64,000 nt of DNA from Terasakiella pusilla DSM 6293 (GTDB lineage: Bacteria; Pseudomonadota; Alphaproteobacteria; Rhodospirillales; Terasakiellaceae), in the NCBI RefSeq assembly GCF_000688235.1, contig NZ_JHYO01000005.1:62001-126000 (forward strand), written 5' to 3'. The position numbers and the translations under genes are program-made. The notes beneath the pieces are model-generated. The model was not told the origin of the DNA. It was given only the letters and a program-made list of their open reading frames with translations, and ran no database searches. Positions 17,700 to 26,469 of this stretch are shown piece by piece (position 1 is the stretch's first letter; each line of letters opens with the position of its first letter).

Positions 17700-18482
17700 T
17701 TACTGATCCTGAGGGACAAGGTCGCGATAGGCATGCCAACTGGCGTACCCTAAGACTGGCATGGCAATGATCAAACCGATAAAGAAGGTTGCAAGCCCAA
17801 ACCACGCGATAATAGCGATGGTAAACGCCCAGCTCCACATCACATGACTGTTTTTCATCACGGTTTGGGCACTATAGCGCATCGCTTCAAAGGCACCAAC
17901 ATCCCGATCCAGGATCATGGGAACAGATACCGCGGTTAAAAGAAAGACCATGGCGGCAAAGAACAAGCCAACGACAGAGCCTGAAACAAGGAAGACAATG
18001 CCGTCCGTTCTGCTCCAGATGTCTGTCGTCAACGTTTCAAGCGTCAACGAAGCATTGCCCATCATGAGGGCGTACATAAAAATGGCAACCCGTGTCCAGA
18101 CCAACATAATGATCAACAACACAAAGGCCATAATCCCCAACCGACGGGGACTTGCACGCCATGCACCACAGGTGCTGAGGAACGTCGGCTTCAGTCCTTT
18201 TTCCCGTTGACGCGAGACTTCATACAACCCGAGGGCCAGCCATGGCGCAAACAAAATAAAACCGCCAGACAGCGGTAAGATAAAATAGGTTAAATCAAGT
18301 GAATTCAGACCCCAAAAAACAGCATAGCCGACAGCCACAAAAATAAGGCCGTAAGTTAACCCAACTGTGGGTGCCTCGATAAAATCACGCCAGCCCTGTT
18401 TGAGCCATTTTGCTGGCGCTTCAATGTGTACTTTGTTTGCTTCGACCGCATGCCCTGCGTGGGGATTAAGTGCATTAGACAT
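17700..18482 (-). CDS. DUF2189 integral membrane protein
   Basis: A 260-residue protein with six or so membrane spans, matching DUF2189 by its WRDFIEAPTVGLTYGLIFVA and GGFILFAPWLALGLYEVSR segments. Proteins of this family are often encoded near cox genes, but their function is not known. ATG 18482 is chosen for the GGGGG-type ribosome site eight bases upstream; a longer frame starting at 18557 has no such site. It is the first gene of the respiratory block and is divergent from the HPt gene. Confidence 0.85.
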   Translation of the reverse strand: MSNALNPHAGHAVEANKVHIEAPAKWLKQGWRDFIEAPTVGLTYGLIFVAVGYAVFWGLNSLDLTYFILPLSGGFILFAPWLALGLYEVSRQREKGLKPTFLSTCGAWRASPRRLGIMAFVLLIIMLVWTRVAIFMYALMMGNASLTLETLTTDIWSRTDGIVFLVSGSVVGLFFAAMVFLLTAVSVPMILDRDVGAFEAMRYSAQTVMKNSHVMWSWAFTIAIIAWFGLATFFIGLIIAMPVLGYASWHAYRDLVPQDQ

Positions 18483-18513
18483 ATATGCCCCCTGTTTTAT
18501 ACTTATCGTAGTC

Positions 18514-18527
18514 CTAAAGAACTTTAG
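18514..18527. promoter_or_regulatory. Palindrome CTAAAG-AA-CTTTAG upstream of the respiratory block
   Basis: Perfect 6-bp arms with a two-base spacer lie 32 bp before the DUF2189 start. On the minus strand a TATAAA-like -10 sits between the palindrome and the gene, so the palindrome would overlap or adjoin the -35 region. It may be an operator for the respiratory genes; no cognate regulator is known. Confidence 0.35.
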
Positions 18528-18654
18528 AACAATCCTAACATAGAAAAGATCGTTCACGTATCTTTTTTATGACATTGGGCTTACCACTTGATTGTGCAAC
18601 CCTTTTTTGTGCATAACTGTTAGACCTCCTACATACGAGAGAGATCGGACAGTC

Positions 18655-18954
18655 ATGCAAGACGATATTCAAAACAAACTTGCCCTCATGCAGCAAAACT
18701 TTCGGCAGAAGTTGTGGGACGTAGCTTCGGATCTACAGACATGGCAAACCGCGGATCGGTTTGATGACCTTTTATTCCTCACTCATAAATATGCGGGCAG
18801 TGCAGGTACATTTGGACTTGGAGAAACAAGTGAGCGTTTGAAAGAGTTCGAGCTTAAACTAAAACAGCTCCCCCACCCTGTTTCGGATGAAGAAGCTATT
18901 AAACTTTATCAAGAGGCAAGCGCCCTGTTAGGCACGGAGCAAAAAAACGACTAG
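18655..18954 (+). CDS. Stand-alone histidine phosphotransfer (HPt) protein
   Basis: A 99-residue all-helical protein. LTHKYAGSAGTFGL places the phospho-accepting H44 in the HPt consensus (H-K-x-x-G-S-x-x-x-F-G). Such proteins relay phosphate between hybrid kinases and response regulators. ATG 18655 follows GAGAGATCGGA; the frame is open further upstream but without a ribosome site. Its stop overlaps the convergent receiver gene, a plausible phosphorelay partner. Confidence 0.85.
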   Translation: MQDDIQNKLALMQQNFRQKLWDVASDLQTWQTADRFDDLLFLTHKYAGSAGTFGLGETSERLKEFELKLKQLPHPVSDEEAIKLYQEASALLGTEQKND

Positions 18955-19334
18955 GCCTTCTGCCACAACTCGTTGACCTGCTCGGACAGTGTCATAGGAT
19001 CAAATGGTTTGGCGATTACACCAACCGCCCCAAGGTCCAAAAAGCCTGCGATATCTTTTTCCATAAGCTTTGCCGTTAGAAAAGCAATCGGCATGTCTTT
19101 AAAGGCATCGAGTTTCCGAATTTCACCGTAAGTCGTCGGACCATCCATCTCCGGCATCATGGCATCCAAAAGGACCATATCCGGTTGAAAATGCGAAATT
19201 TCAGCCAATGCTTTTTCGCCGCCTTCAACCACCAGCACCTCAAAACCACCGACATTTTCCAGAACCAGCTTAGCAATATCACGGATATCGGGTTCATCTT
19301 CCACATACATTATCTTTTTAAGCTGCTTATCCAT
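18951..19334 (-). CDS. Single-domain response regulator (receiver only)
   Basis: A 127-residue CheY-like receiver with an acidic pocket (VEDEPD), phospho-acceptor D57 in LLDAMMPEMDG, the threonine in AFLTAKL and the lysine in IAKPFDP. No output domain is present, so it acts by protein contact or as a phosphate sink. It overlaps the convergent HPt gene by four bases and lies in the signalling region between the respiratory genes and the chemosensory cluster. Confidence 0.93.
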   Translation of the reverse strand: MDKQLKKIMYVEDEPDIRDIAKLVLENVGGFEVLVVEGGEKALAEISHFQPDMVLLDAMMPEMDGPTTYGEIRKLDAFKDMPIAFLTAKLMEKDIAGFLDLGAVGVIAKPFDPMTLSEQVNELWQKA

Positions 19335-19405
19335 ATTTTAACCGGTGATCTTTCATATCTGGCGAAATGTTAATACTAAAGACGTATATACCTTTAAAGC
19401 GTTCC

Positions 19406-20146
19406 TTAGGAAAGGCGTAAAGCTGTTCCCACCTCTAGATCTTCCAACCAATCCAAAAAGCGTTCAATATCTTTGCCTTGATAGATGGCCCCATGCTGTG
19501 GACATAACAAGTCAATATCGAGCTTACGCACCCGGTTTAGCCACGCCTGTTTAGCCCGTTCAGAAGGCATCCAGCGTTGATGGAACGTTTTGATCTGTTT
19601 GATGTGTTTATCAAAATCTTCGACAAACAAGGGATCATCAGCGCCATTTAATCCCCCACCGACATCACCGCTAAACAAAATCTTGGAGACGGGGTCATAG
19701 ACGCTAAAATTACCGGAAGAATGCATATAGTGCGCCGGGATAAAATCCAGCTCAATCCCATCCATCTTGAACGTCCCGCCTTCATCCGCAATGGGTTTGT
19801 AGGTGATGTTATTGCAGCCATAATGGCGCAAAAACCCTTCCCAAATCCACGGTGCATGCAAGGTCGCGTGCGGCAAGGTCTTATCCCACAATCCCAATGA
19901 GGAAATAATGTCAGGATCTTGGTGGGAGGCAAACAAATGGGTGATTTGTTCTACCGGTAAATAGTGCACCACAGAGGCCAACATAGACGAAAACAACTCG
20001 ATCCCGCCCGGATCCAACAACACCGCTTCCCGCGCTGTTTTGATCAGATATTGGTTGGTATCAACAATTTTCTCGCCTTTGTCAGGGTCACGCCCAAACA
20101 CAATCCATTCATGGGTGGCACATTCAAAGAGCTTCACGGTTTGCAT
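19406..20146 (-). CDS. ODP-like diiron metallo-beta-lactamase-fold protein (candidate oxygen sensor)
   Basis: A 246-residue beta-lactamase-fold protein of the flavodiiron type but without a flavodoxin domain. Probable metal ligands are H75, D77 and D79 in ASHQDPDI, H142 in HYMHSSGN, D161 in FSGDVGG and H218 in CPQHGAIY, which give a diiron-type set rather than the di-zinc HxHxDH. Related stand-alone ODP proteins bind oxygen and act as chemotaxis sensors. The start at ATG 20146 follows CAGGTAA. It lies immediately downstream of an MCP-like gene, so the two are probably co-transcribed. Oxygen sensing is inferred from the fold and neighbours; an NO or O2 reductase role is the alternative. Confidence 0.8.
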   Translation of the reverse strand: MQTVKLFECATHEWIVFGRDPDKGEKIVDTNQYLIKTAREAVLLDPGGIELFSSMLASVVHYLPVEQITHLFASHQDPDIISSLGLWDKTLPHATLHAPWIWEGFLRHYGCNNITYKPIADEGGTFKMDGIELDFIPAHYMHSSGNFSVYDPVSKILFSGDVGGGLNGADDPLFVEDFDKHIKQIKTFHQRWMPSERAKQAWLNRVRKLDIDLLCPQHGAIYQGKDIERFLDWLEDLEVGTALRLS

Positions 20147-20164
20147 GTTATTACCTGATCTCAC

Positions 20165-20776
20165 CTATTTAGAATTTAGGACTTTGCGACATTCTCGCAC
20201 GATAGCCCGGATGTTCTTTGCCGCCTGCTCAAACTTTGCAACGATGGCTTCGAAATTTGCGCGATAAAGTTTTGAAACGGTGGCAGCTTCCAGACGCGAT
20301 GTAGATGTCACAACATTGGCTGCCAACATACGACTTTCAATTTCTTCCAAGAGCTCGTTTAATCGACGCACGTTGCGGAGCAAGTTTTGTTGATAGGAAT
20401 GCAGATCCTTTTCCGCACTGCGCAACGCTGGCTCAAAACTATCACGATAAATGGCATTTCCAGCCTTTTGCTTCGCCCCGTTGAAGTGGTTCACCGCTTC
20501 ATTACCGCGCAACGCGATTAAAGAAGCTTTAGAAATACCCAACGCCTCCCGGTTGATATCATCCACCAGACGAATGGTATCATTGGCAAGTTCAACCATA
20601 TAATCCGTGATCGGCTTAAAGGTCCGCACGTTTTCACCTGCGCGCGCGACCAGTGCTTTGGCGTTCATTGCTTCCAAAGAGATGTTTTTGGCTTCTTTCA
20701 ACACAAAACCCAACCTCGCGGACACTGCAACAGCAGTGATGAAGAAGGTTGTCTTTAATTCGGTGTTTTGTCTCAT
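20165..20776 (-). CDS. Soluble helical protein with an MCP-like signalling hairpin
   Basis: A 203-residue, mostly helical cytoplasmic protein. Residues about 28-72 align by eye with the receptor hairpin tip: EAMNAKALVARAGE parallels [15 protein letters not shown], followed by a phenylalanine and an LAND-type segment matching the descending helix. The rest is predicted coiled coil. No membrane span or PAS domain is present, so it needs a separate sensor, presumably the ODP-like protein encoded 18 bases downstream. ATG 20776 follows GGGAAG at ideal spacing. Whether it contacts CheA/CheW is unproved. Confidence 0.75.
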   Translation of the reverse strand: MRQNTELKTTFFITAVAVSARLGFVLKEAKNISLEAMNAKALVARAGENVRTFKPITDYMVELANDTIRLVDDINREALGISKASLIALRGNEAVNHFNGAKQKAGNAIYRDSFEPALRSAEKDLHSYQQNLLRNVRRLNELLEEIESRMLAANVVTSTSRLEAATVSKLYRANFEAIVAKFEQAAKNIRAIVRECRKVLNSK

Positions 20777-20826
20777 CAACTTCCCAACAGGCCATATAAT
20801 GTCGAAAGAATAATCCAGCTTAGCCG

Positions 20827-20855
20827 ATATAACCACGATATAGCGCAGCAAACAA
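20827..20855 (-). promoter_or_regulatory. Candidate promoter for the MCP-like/ODP pair
   Basis: On the minus strand TTGTTT and TTATAT lie 17 bases apart, about 50 bases before the MCP-like start codon. The match to the consensus is moderate. Confidence 0.35.
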
Positions 20856-20955
20856 TAAGTGATGCTTAAAAAATTGGATATATGTCCGAAATTTATTGCG
20901 AAAATGTGGGTAATCGGGCAGGTTTAAAGAAAATGAAAAAAGGGTTTGTCTTGAG

Positions 20956-21840
20956 ATGGCTACATTAGTTTCTTTGTTCGTCGTTGACGCAAATTCCACA
21001 ATCACGCGATCCTTTGATTTCCTGTCGAGCAAAGGCCATAACATCATTACGGTTTCCAGCCTTGATGAAATCATTGCTGAGCTGGAAACACCAGATCAAA
21101 TGGTTGCAAGCGTCACTCTCTCAATCCCGGAAAATCAAACTGAATTTGAAGGCCGCATCCGTACCATCAAGCGGCAGGAAAAAGCCAAGTACATCCCCTT
21201 CATCGGCGTTTTAAAGTCGGGCTGTCATGCAGATGAGGTCTGCCGACAACCGTTTTTTCACATTCTTGAAGAACCCATAGATGAAAACATCCTTCTGCAT
21301 ACCATTGAAGCTGCCCAATCGGACTTTAAACGCTACAATGCGCTGTTAAAAGAAGTGAGTTCACGTACCTCTGCGATCGGTTTGATAAAATCCGGCTCTT
21401 TTCGGCTGCAAACACTTGGGCAAGCAGAGGCCCTAACGACCATGCTATCCCTCGCCTGTCCAGAACCATCGGTGGTTGCCCTTGGCTTGTCCGAGTTGTT
21501 GGTCAATGCCATTGAACACGGCAATTTGCAGATCAACTACCAGCTAAAATCCCAATTGCTTGAAAGTGGCCAGTGGGAAAAAGAAATTACCTCGCGCCTC
21601 GCCTCCAATACCTACAAAGACAAGTATGTTGAAGTGGTTTTTGAACGGCTGTCAGATCGCATTGAAATTACAGTGACAGATCAAGGCGATGGTTTTGACT
21701 GGCGCAAATTTATAGAATGTGATCCATCGTTAAGCACCGACAAACACGGTCGCGGGATTGCGATCGCCATTGCAATGGGCTTTAACAAGCTCACTTACAA
21801 TGACAAAGGCAATCAGGTCATCGCGACAATTAATCTGTAA
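20956..21840 (+). CDS. Pseudo-receiver/HATPase anti-sigma-factor-type kinase (RsbW-like)
   Basis: A 294-residue protein. The N-terminal 125 residues have the length and pattern of a receiver (SLFVVDANST) but lack the phospho-acceptor aspartate. The C-terminal half is a GHKL ATPase with N-box LGLSELLVNAIEHGN, G1 box TDQGDGFD and G2 box HGRGIAIA, without a HisKA dimerisation helix, as in RsbW/SpoIIAB serine kinases. It faces the receiver-PP2C gene tail to tail with only four bases between, and a STAS protein is encoded in the same cluster. This suggests that it phosphorylates the STAS protein and that the PP2C protein reverses it. Confidence 0.85.
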   Translation: MATLVSLFVVDANSTITRSFDFLSSKGHNIITVSSLDEIIAELETPDQMVASVTLSIPENQTEFEGRIRTIKRQEKAKYIPFIGVLKSGCHADEVCRQPFFHILEEPIDENILLHTIEAAQSDFKRYNALLKEVSSRTSAIGLIKSGSFRLQTLGQAEALTTMLSLACPEPSVVALGLSELLVNAIEHGNLQINYQLKSQLLESGQWEKEITSRLASNTYKDKYVEVVFERLSDRIEITVTDQGDGFDWRKFIECDPSLSTDKHGRGIAIAIAMGFNKLTYNDKGNQVIATINL

Positions 21841-21844
21841 GAAA

Positions 21845-23068
21845 TTACTTCTTGCGAATAAAAGACACAGTCGTCAAATCATCCGGTATGGGATGAACTG
21901 CACTTTTCAAAAACTCGTCCAAGGTTTTGGGCAGTATATTTTCGAAGCCGTCTTTCGCGTATTGTTGTACGCGAGACATCAGGCCGACCTCTTCCCACAT
22001 TTTGCCATCCGCATCCGGTGACTCGATCAGCGCATCGGAATAAACAAAAACAAAGCTGTTTTTCGGAAAGGCGACGACGTTGTTTTCATATTCATAGCTT
22101 GTGACGATACCAACTGGCAAACCGGCCGTATCGAGAAAACGAATATCATCTACCGCCCCACTCTCGCCAATCAGTACCGGTGGCGCAGCCGCAGAGGCAT
22201 AGGTCAATGTATCTTCAGACAAATCGATGACCGCCCAAAATAGCGTCGCAAACTGTTCCGGCGACAGAACCTTAGTCAAATGGGCATTGACGGCATGAAC
22301 ACATTCTTTTGGGTTGCCCCAATCAAGGTTACTCTCGTTAATCAGGGTATGAAGTCTAAATGTGTTTAAGGCCGACACCACCCCATGACCGGAAAAATCG
22401 ATGATGAAAAAGCCGACACGATGCTCATCAATCTGTTGTAATCCCCAAAGGTCACCCCCCAATTCGGAAGATGCTTTCCAATGGTTTTGGATGACAAGGC
22501 CGGACGCTTCTTCAACGTCACGGATGCAGTTTTCTGTCGGCAACAAACTTTCTTGAATGACGCGGGCCGAGCTGAGCTCTGCCTCCATCCGGGCTTGATA
22601 GGCCTTTTCTTTACGCTGCAAGATCAGGTTTTGCAGTTGTAATTTAACGCGCGCAACCAGCTCATACACATTGATCGGTTTCGAAATAAGATCGTTTGCA
22701 CCAACCTCGAAGACCTCCGCACGTTCCTGCGTTGCTTCCATACCTGTTTGGATCAAGATCGGGATTTGAGCATGTTTTTTACTTTTACGAATACGTCGGC
22801 AAACTTCAAAGCCATCGGTACCCGGCATGACAATATCCAGAATAATCAAATCGGGTTCTAATTCATCCAGTAACTCAAGCGCATGGTCACCACTTTCTGC
22901 TGTATGCAGGTTTTTATAACCGGCTTTTTGCAGACAGGTCTTGATAAGTGTGCGAAGAACAGCGACGTCATCGACGATTAAAATTTTACAATCCGCGAGC
23001 TCATCAAATTTGACGACTTCTTCCGTGCGAGAAACTCCCCCCTTTAGATAAGACAGATTATCATCCAT
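21845..23068 (-). CDS. Receiver-PP2C (SpoIIE/RsbU-type) serine phosphatase
   Basis: A 407-residue protein. Receiver residues 27-150 carry DD at 33-34, phospho-acceptor D78 in LIILDIVMPGTDG and the lysine in LISKPIN. A coiled-coil linker follows, then a PP2C phosphatase with metal-binding GGDLWG, DFSGHG and YSDALIE motifs and a terminal DDLTTVSF. Such proteins dephosphorylate STAS antagonists when the receiver is phosphorylated, here probably by CheA. It is the last gene of the chemosensory operon, 47 bases after the CheZ-like gene. Confidence 0.93.
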   Translation of the reverse strand: MDDNLSYLKGGVSRTEEVVKFDELADCKILIVDDVAVLRTLIKTCLQKAGYKNLHTAESGDHALELLDELEPDLIILDIVMPGTDGFEVCRRIRKSKKHAQIPILIQTGMEATQERAEVFEVGANDLISKPINVYELVARVKLQLQNLILQRKEKAYQARMEAELSSARVIQESLLPTENCIRDVEEASGLVIQNHWKASSELGGDLWGLQQIDEHRVGFFIIDFSGHGVVSALNTFRLHTLINESNLDWGNPKECVHAVNAHLTKVLSPEQFATLFWAVIDLSEDTLTYASAAAPPVLIGESGAVDDIRFLDTAGLPVGIVTSYEYENNVVAFPKNSFVFVYSDALIESPDADGKMWEEVGLMSRVQQYAKDGFENILPKTLDEFLKSAVHPIPDDLTTVSFIRKK

Positions 23069-23115
23069 TGGCTCGACTGTGGCAACAGGAGAAAAGACAA
23101 ATCCGCAAGTTTTAG

Positions 23116-23823
23116 CTAGAAAAGCTCAATATCATCCGTGTCCTCTTGAACCATGTTGCTCTCTGTTTCCGGTGCAACTTCAGCAAATAAAGTTGAACAT
23201 TTATCAAACAAGGCATGTTTAATGAAACGTTCTCGAATCTCGCCTAACTGAATGTCAGAAACCAATTCTTCAATCCACCGGTCTTCGACCTGATCTTGTT
23301 GAGATAAAACGACCTTTTCAAGGGTTTCATCATGCATCTTTACAACCAAGGCCGCCACGGACTGCAACGCATCGCTTATGACCGTCAGGCGTTGGCTCGT
23401 TCGATCTTGAAACTGCAAAAGCGTGACAACCTCTTCAAAGCCCTTGGCCACCATTTCCGCTTGGCCTATCATCAGGCGTTGATGAAGGATATTTGCTTCA
23501 TTGCGAACGAGTACATCTTCAAAAACGGCAAAAGCTTCGCACGGTTGCCCATCTGTGCGGACAGCATTGCTCAGTATTGTGAAATTTTGTCGAACTGTCT
23601 CTGTTTCAACAAAGTCGAACTTACCTAACTCTGTCGCTAATTTCTTGGCGCTATCTGCCAGCCCCAAAAAGCGGTCTGTTAAAGACTCAACACTTTCTTC
23701 AACCAGATCACACGCGATGATAATTTCATGTGACAGTGCCAGCAACGCGCGCCGCTGAACCTGTGACAACCGACACCAATGCGCCAAAAATTCTCTTTCT
23801 AGAGTAACGTCTGACTGTGTCAT
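23116..23823 (-). CDS. CheZ-like phosphatase candidate
   Basis: A 235-residue all-helical protein. LLQFQDRTSQRL at about residues 136-146 matches the catalytic QDLTGQ region of CheZ, with D140 and Q144 in the D-x3-Q spacing used to hydrolyse CheY phosphate. The C-terminus TDDIELF resembles both the CheY-binding tail of CheZ and the receptor-type docking pentapeptide. ATG 23823 overlaps the cheB stop as ATGA. The overall similarity to enterobacterial CheZ is low, so the call rests on motif, tail and operon position. A different four-helix-bundle role is possible. Confidence 0.65.
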   Translation of the reverse strand: MTQSDVTLEREFLAHWCRLSQVQRRALLALSHEIIIACDLVEESVESLTDRFLGLADSAKKLATELGKFDFVETETVRQNFTILSNAVRTDGQPCEAFAVFEDVLVRNEANILHQRLMIGQAEMVAKGFEEVVTLLQFQDRTSQRLTVISDALQSVAALVVKMHDETLEKVVLSQQDQVEDRWIEELVSDIQLGEIRERFIKHALFDKCSTLFAEVAPETESNMVQEDTDDIELF

Positions 23824-24869
23824 GATGGCGCACAACATTGTTTGACCAATTCGCCGGCGATGTCTTTCAAATCAAGCTGAAGATCAATTGCGCCTTTTTC
23901 AAACGCGGCCTTGGGCATTCCGTAAACCACGCAGCTTTTTTCATCCTGACCGATTGTGTAAGCCCCATTACTTTTTAACTGAAACATAGCTTCCGCACCA
24001 TCTTTTCCCATGCCGCTTAACATGACAGCAACAGTCTTATCCGCTGCAAGCTTCACGACCGAGGCGAACAAGACGTCGACAGATGGCATATGACCGCACA
24101 CCTTACCACTATCCGCCACGCAGCAGTGATAGCCATCTGCGGCCTTTTCCAGGGTCAAATGCGCATCACCGGGCGCAATATAGACATGCCCCCTTTCGAC
24201 AGTCATCCCATCTTGGGCCTCAACCACCGTAACTTGGCATAACTGGTCTAATCGACGCGCGAAGTTCGCCGTAAATTGTTTTGGCATATGCTGAACAATC
24301 AAGATGGGGGGCATATCTGCAGGCAGTGCTTGCAATACGCACCTCAAGGCCTCCACCCCGCCGGTTGAGGCCCCCATTACAATTAATTCCCGATTTGAAA
24401 TACAATGGGTTTTCTGGTCTATTGGTGCAATCGACGCAAAAGTGTCTGCGTCATAAGGTTTGATCCGGGCCTGAGCTGCGATCTTTACTTTACTGATCAA
24501 CTCTTCAGACATGTCTTCCAAGGACGACTGGATATCATTTTGCGGCTTGGCAACAAAATCCACCGCCCCGATTTCTAACGCCTGAAAAGTGATATCCGCC
24601 CCCGCCTGCGTGAGGGACGACACCATCAGTACCGGCATCGGGCGCAGGGACATAATTTTTTTCAAAAACTCAATGCCATTCATCTTGGGCATTTCAATGT
24701 CCAGCGTCAGAACATCAGGGTTTAGTTTTTTGATCAACTCGCGTGCTTTATGGGCGTCCGGTGCTGTACCGACCACGTGAATATCCGGGTCGCGTTCTAA
24801 AATCGTCGTTAACAGCTGCCGGATAAGCGCACTATCATCCACAACTAAAACAGAAATAATATCTGACAT
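23820..24869 (-). CDS. cheB: Chemotaxis protein-glutamate methylesterase CheB
   Basis: Demethylates and deamidates receptor glutamates when phosphorylated by CheA. The 349-residue product has a receiver with D57 in LTLDIEMPKMNG and a C-terminal esterase domain. The esterase has the nucleophile in MGASTGGVEAL, the histidine in VQHMPKQFTANFA and the aspartate in LSGMGKDGAEAM. It is downstream of cheD and coupled to the CheZ-like gene. Confidence 0.97.
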   Translation of the reverse strand: MSDIISVLVVDDSALIRQLLTTILERDPDIHVVGTAPDAHKARELIKKLNPDVLTLDIEMPKMNGIEFLKKIMSLRPMPVLMVSSLTQAGADITFQALEIGAVDFVAKPQNDIQSSLEDMSEELISKVKIAAQARIKPYDADTFASIAPIDQKTHCISNRELIVMGASTGGVEALRCVLQALPADMPPILIVQHMPKQFTANFARRLDQLCQVTVVEAQDGMTVERGHVYIAPGDAHLTLEKAADGYHCCVADSGKVCGHMPSVDVLFASVVKLAADKTVAVMLSGMGKDGAEAMFQLKSNGAYTIGQDEKSCVVYGMPKAAFEKGAIDLQLDLKDIAGELVKQCCAPS

Positions 24870-24880
24870 GTTGACGCTCC

Positions 24881-25510
24881 CTAGAAGAGTTCGATTGAAC
24901 CTTCAATCTCCGACTTTTCAATGTGTGTTTTAAAGCTTTGTTCTTCAGCAACAATGCTCGCGTTGTCGTGCTTATCCAGCAATTTCATTTTAACTTTACC
25001 GTTCGAAGGGAAAAAGATAATCCGGCGTGCCTGATCTCCGCCCAGATGCTGGGCAGAAACCGCCATATGTTCGACCCTTAAATAAGTTTCAACAAACTCG
25101 ACATTCTTTGTACCGATGAAGGATGAGGTTCCGATAACATTCGCCCCGCCGAAGACCTTTATCTCTAGCCGGTTTCGCGCACCGCCTTTGCGCAGGATAT
25201 CGTTGATGAGGACTTCCATCGCATAGTTGCCATATCGCATGGCGGCACTCACTCCACCCCAATTACCGCTATCACTTTGTGGCAGCATAAAATGGTTCAT
25301 CCCCCCAATACCAAGGGCAGTGTCGCGAATGCACGCCGCCACACAAGACCCCAAAGTGGTGACGATCATTTCATCCTTTTTATCTGTGACATAATGCATA
25401 CCCGGCGAGACTTTGACCGCAAAGTGATCAAAACTTGGGTCCCAATAGCGGGTCATGCCGTCCTTTTTCAGATCCTCTTTTCCCGAGGTATGGCTCACCT
25501 TATCCATCAT
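24881..25510 (-). CDS. cheD: Chemoreceptor glutamine deamidase CheD
   Basis: A 209-residue CheD with the catalytic cysteine in TTLGSCVAACI, the histidine in GGMNHFMLP and the later GGANV and EVSAQHLGG-like segment (MAVSAQHLGGDQARR). CheD deamidates receptor glutamines and can stimulate CheY phosphatases. ATG 25510 overlaps the cheR stop as ATGA; a longer frame would lie inside cheR. The C-terminus ends SIELF, similar to the receptor and CheZ-like tails of this cluster, which is unusual for CheD. Confidence 0.95.
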   Translation of the reverse strand: MMDKVSHTSGKEDLKKDGMTRYWDPSFDHFAVKVSPGMHYVTDKKDEMIVTTLGSCVAACIRDTALGIGGMNHFMLPQSDSGNWGGVSAAMRYGNYAMEVLINDILRKGGARNRLEIKVFGGANVIGTSSFIGTKNVEFVETYLRVEHMAVSAQHLGGDQARRIIFFPSNGKVKMKLLDKHDNASIVAEEQSFKTHIEKSEIEGSIELF

Positions 25511-26460
25511 AAACCGTGATCCAGCTGTGTTTTTTGATAAATCGTTCGACCATAGAGTTTGAGGCCCGGACTCATATCCAAAATAGTCTCCGAGTGCCCG
25601 ATGAAAAGCCAACCGCCGGGACGTAATTTCTCCACCAAGCGACTAATCAGACGTTGTTTGTCCCCTGCATCAAAATAAATCATCACATTACGGCAAAAAA
25701 TCGCATCAAAAGGCCCAGAAAAAGGCCATTTTTCTAGCAAATTCAGCTGCTTAAAGGAGATGTAATGGCGCAATATATCTTGGGCCTGAACATATCCATC
25801 CTCCCCTTGTGCAGGAGACAGGTAGGGCTGAAATTCAGGGGGGAGATGTTCAAGGTGTTGATCACGATATCGCCCGGCTCGCCCCCGTTCCAACATGTTT
25901 GTGTCAAGATCGGTCGCCAGTATCTTCGCGTCAAGGATCTGATCCGGCCTTTTGTTGAGCGCCTCATCCAGACACATCGCCATGCTGTAGGGTTCCTCAC
26001 CCGACGAACACCCCGCAGACCACAGCCGCAACCGTGATTGACGCCCCTGCTTGATCAAATCCAGTGTTTCCGGCAACACATGATCACGTAAATGGTCAAA
26101 ATGATGCGGCTCGCGAAAGAAACGGGTCAGATTGGTTGTAATTGCATTGATTAACATCCCGATCTCGCCCGGACCATTATCACCCGCCAGATAATGCAGA
26201 TAATCCCCAAAGGAGGTCATCCCAAACTGACGAAGCCGTTTTGACAAACGACCATAAACCATATCTTTTTTATGATCCTTTAGGACAATCCCTGTCTGGG
26301 AATGAATAAGGTCCGCCAATGTAAAATAGTCATCATCATTCAACACAAACTCACGCTTTTTCTCCCGCGGCTTGAGCACAAAACGCACCTTGTTCTCGAC
26401 CTTTTGACGGGCTGGACTTCCGGTTTGTTTTGAGGGGTGAATGACGGTTTTATCTGACAT
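25507..26460 (-). CDS. cheR: Chemotaxis protein methyltransferase CheR
   Basis: Methylates receptor glutamates using S-adenosylmethionine. It has 317 residues: an N-terminal helical domain, then a SAM-binding core with RLWSAGCSSGEEPYS, ILATDLDTNML and FDAIFCRNVMIYFD. An extra basic N-terminal tail of about 40 residues precedes the core. The beta-subdomain of pentapeptide-dependent CheR proteins appears to be present between the core strands. It lies just after the receptor gene, whose product ends in a CheR-docking type pentapeptide. Confidence 0.96.
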   Translation of the reverse strand: MSDKTVIHPSKQTGSPARQKVENKVRFVLKPREKKREFVLNDDDYFTLADLIHSQTGIVLKDHKKDMVYGRLSKRLRQFGMTSFGDYLHYLAGDNGPGEIGMLINAITTNLTRFFREPHHFDHLRDHVLPETLDLIKQGRQSRLRLWSAGCSSGEEPYSMAMCLDEALNKRPDQILDAKILATDLDTNMLERGRAGRYRDQHLEHLPPEFQPYLSPAQGEDGYVQAQDILRHYISFKQLNLLEKWPFSGPFDAIFCRNVMIYFDAGDKQRLISRLVEKLRPGGWLFIGHSETILDMSPGLKLYGRTIYQKTQLDHGL

Positions 26461-26469
26461 GGATGCCCC

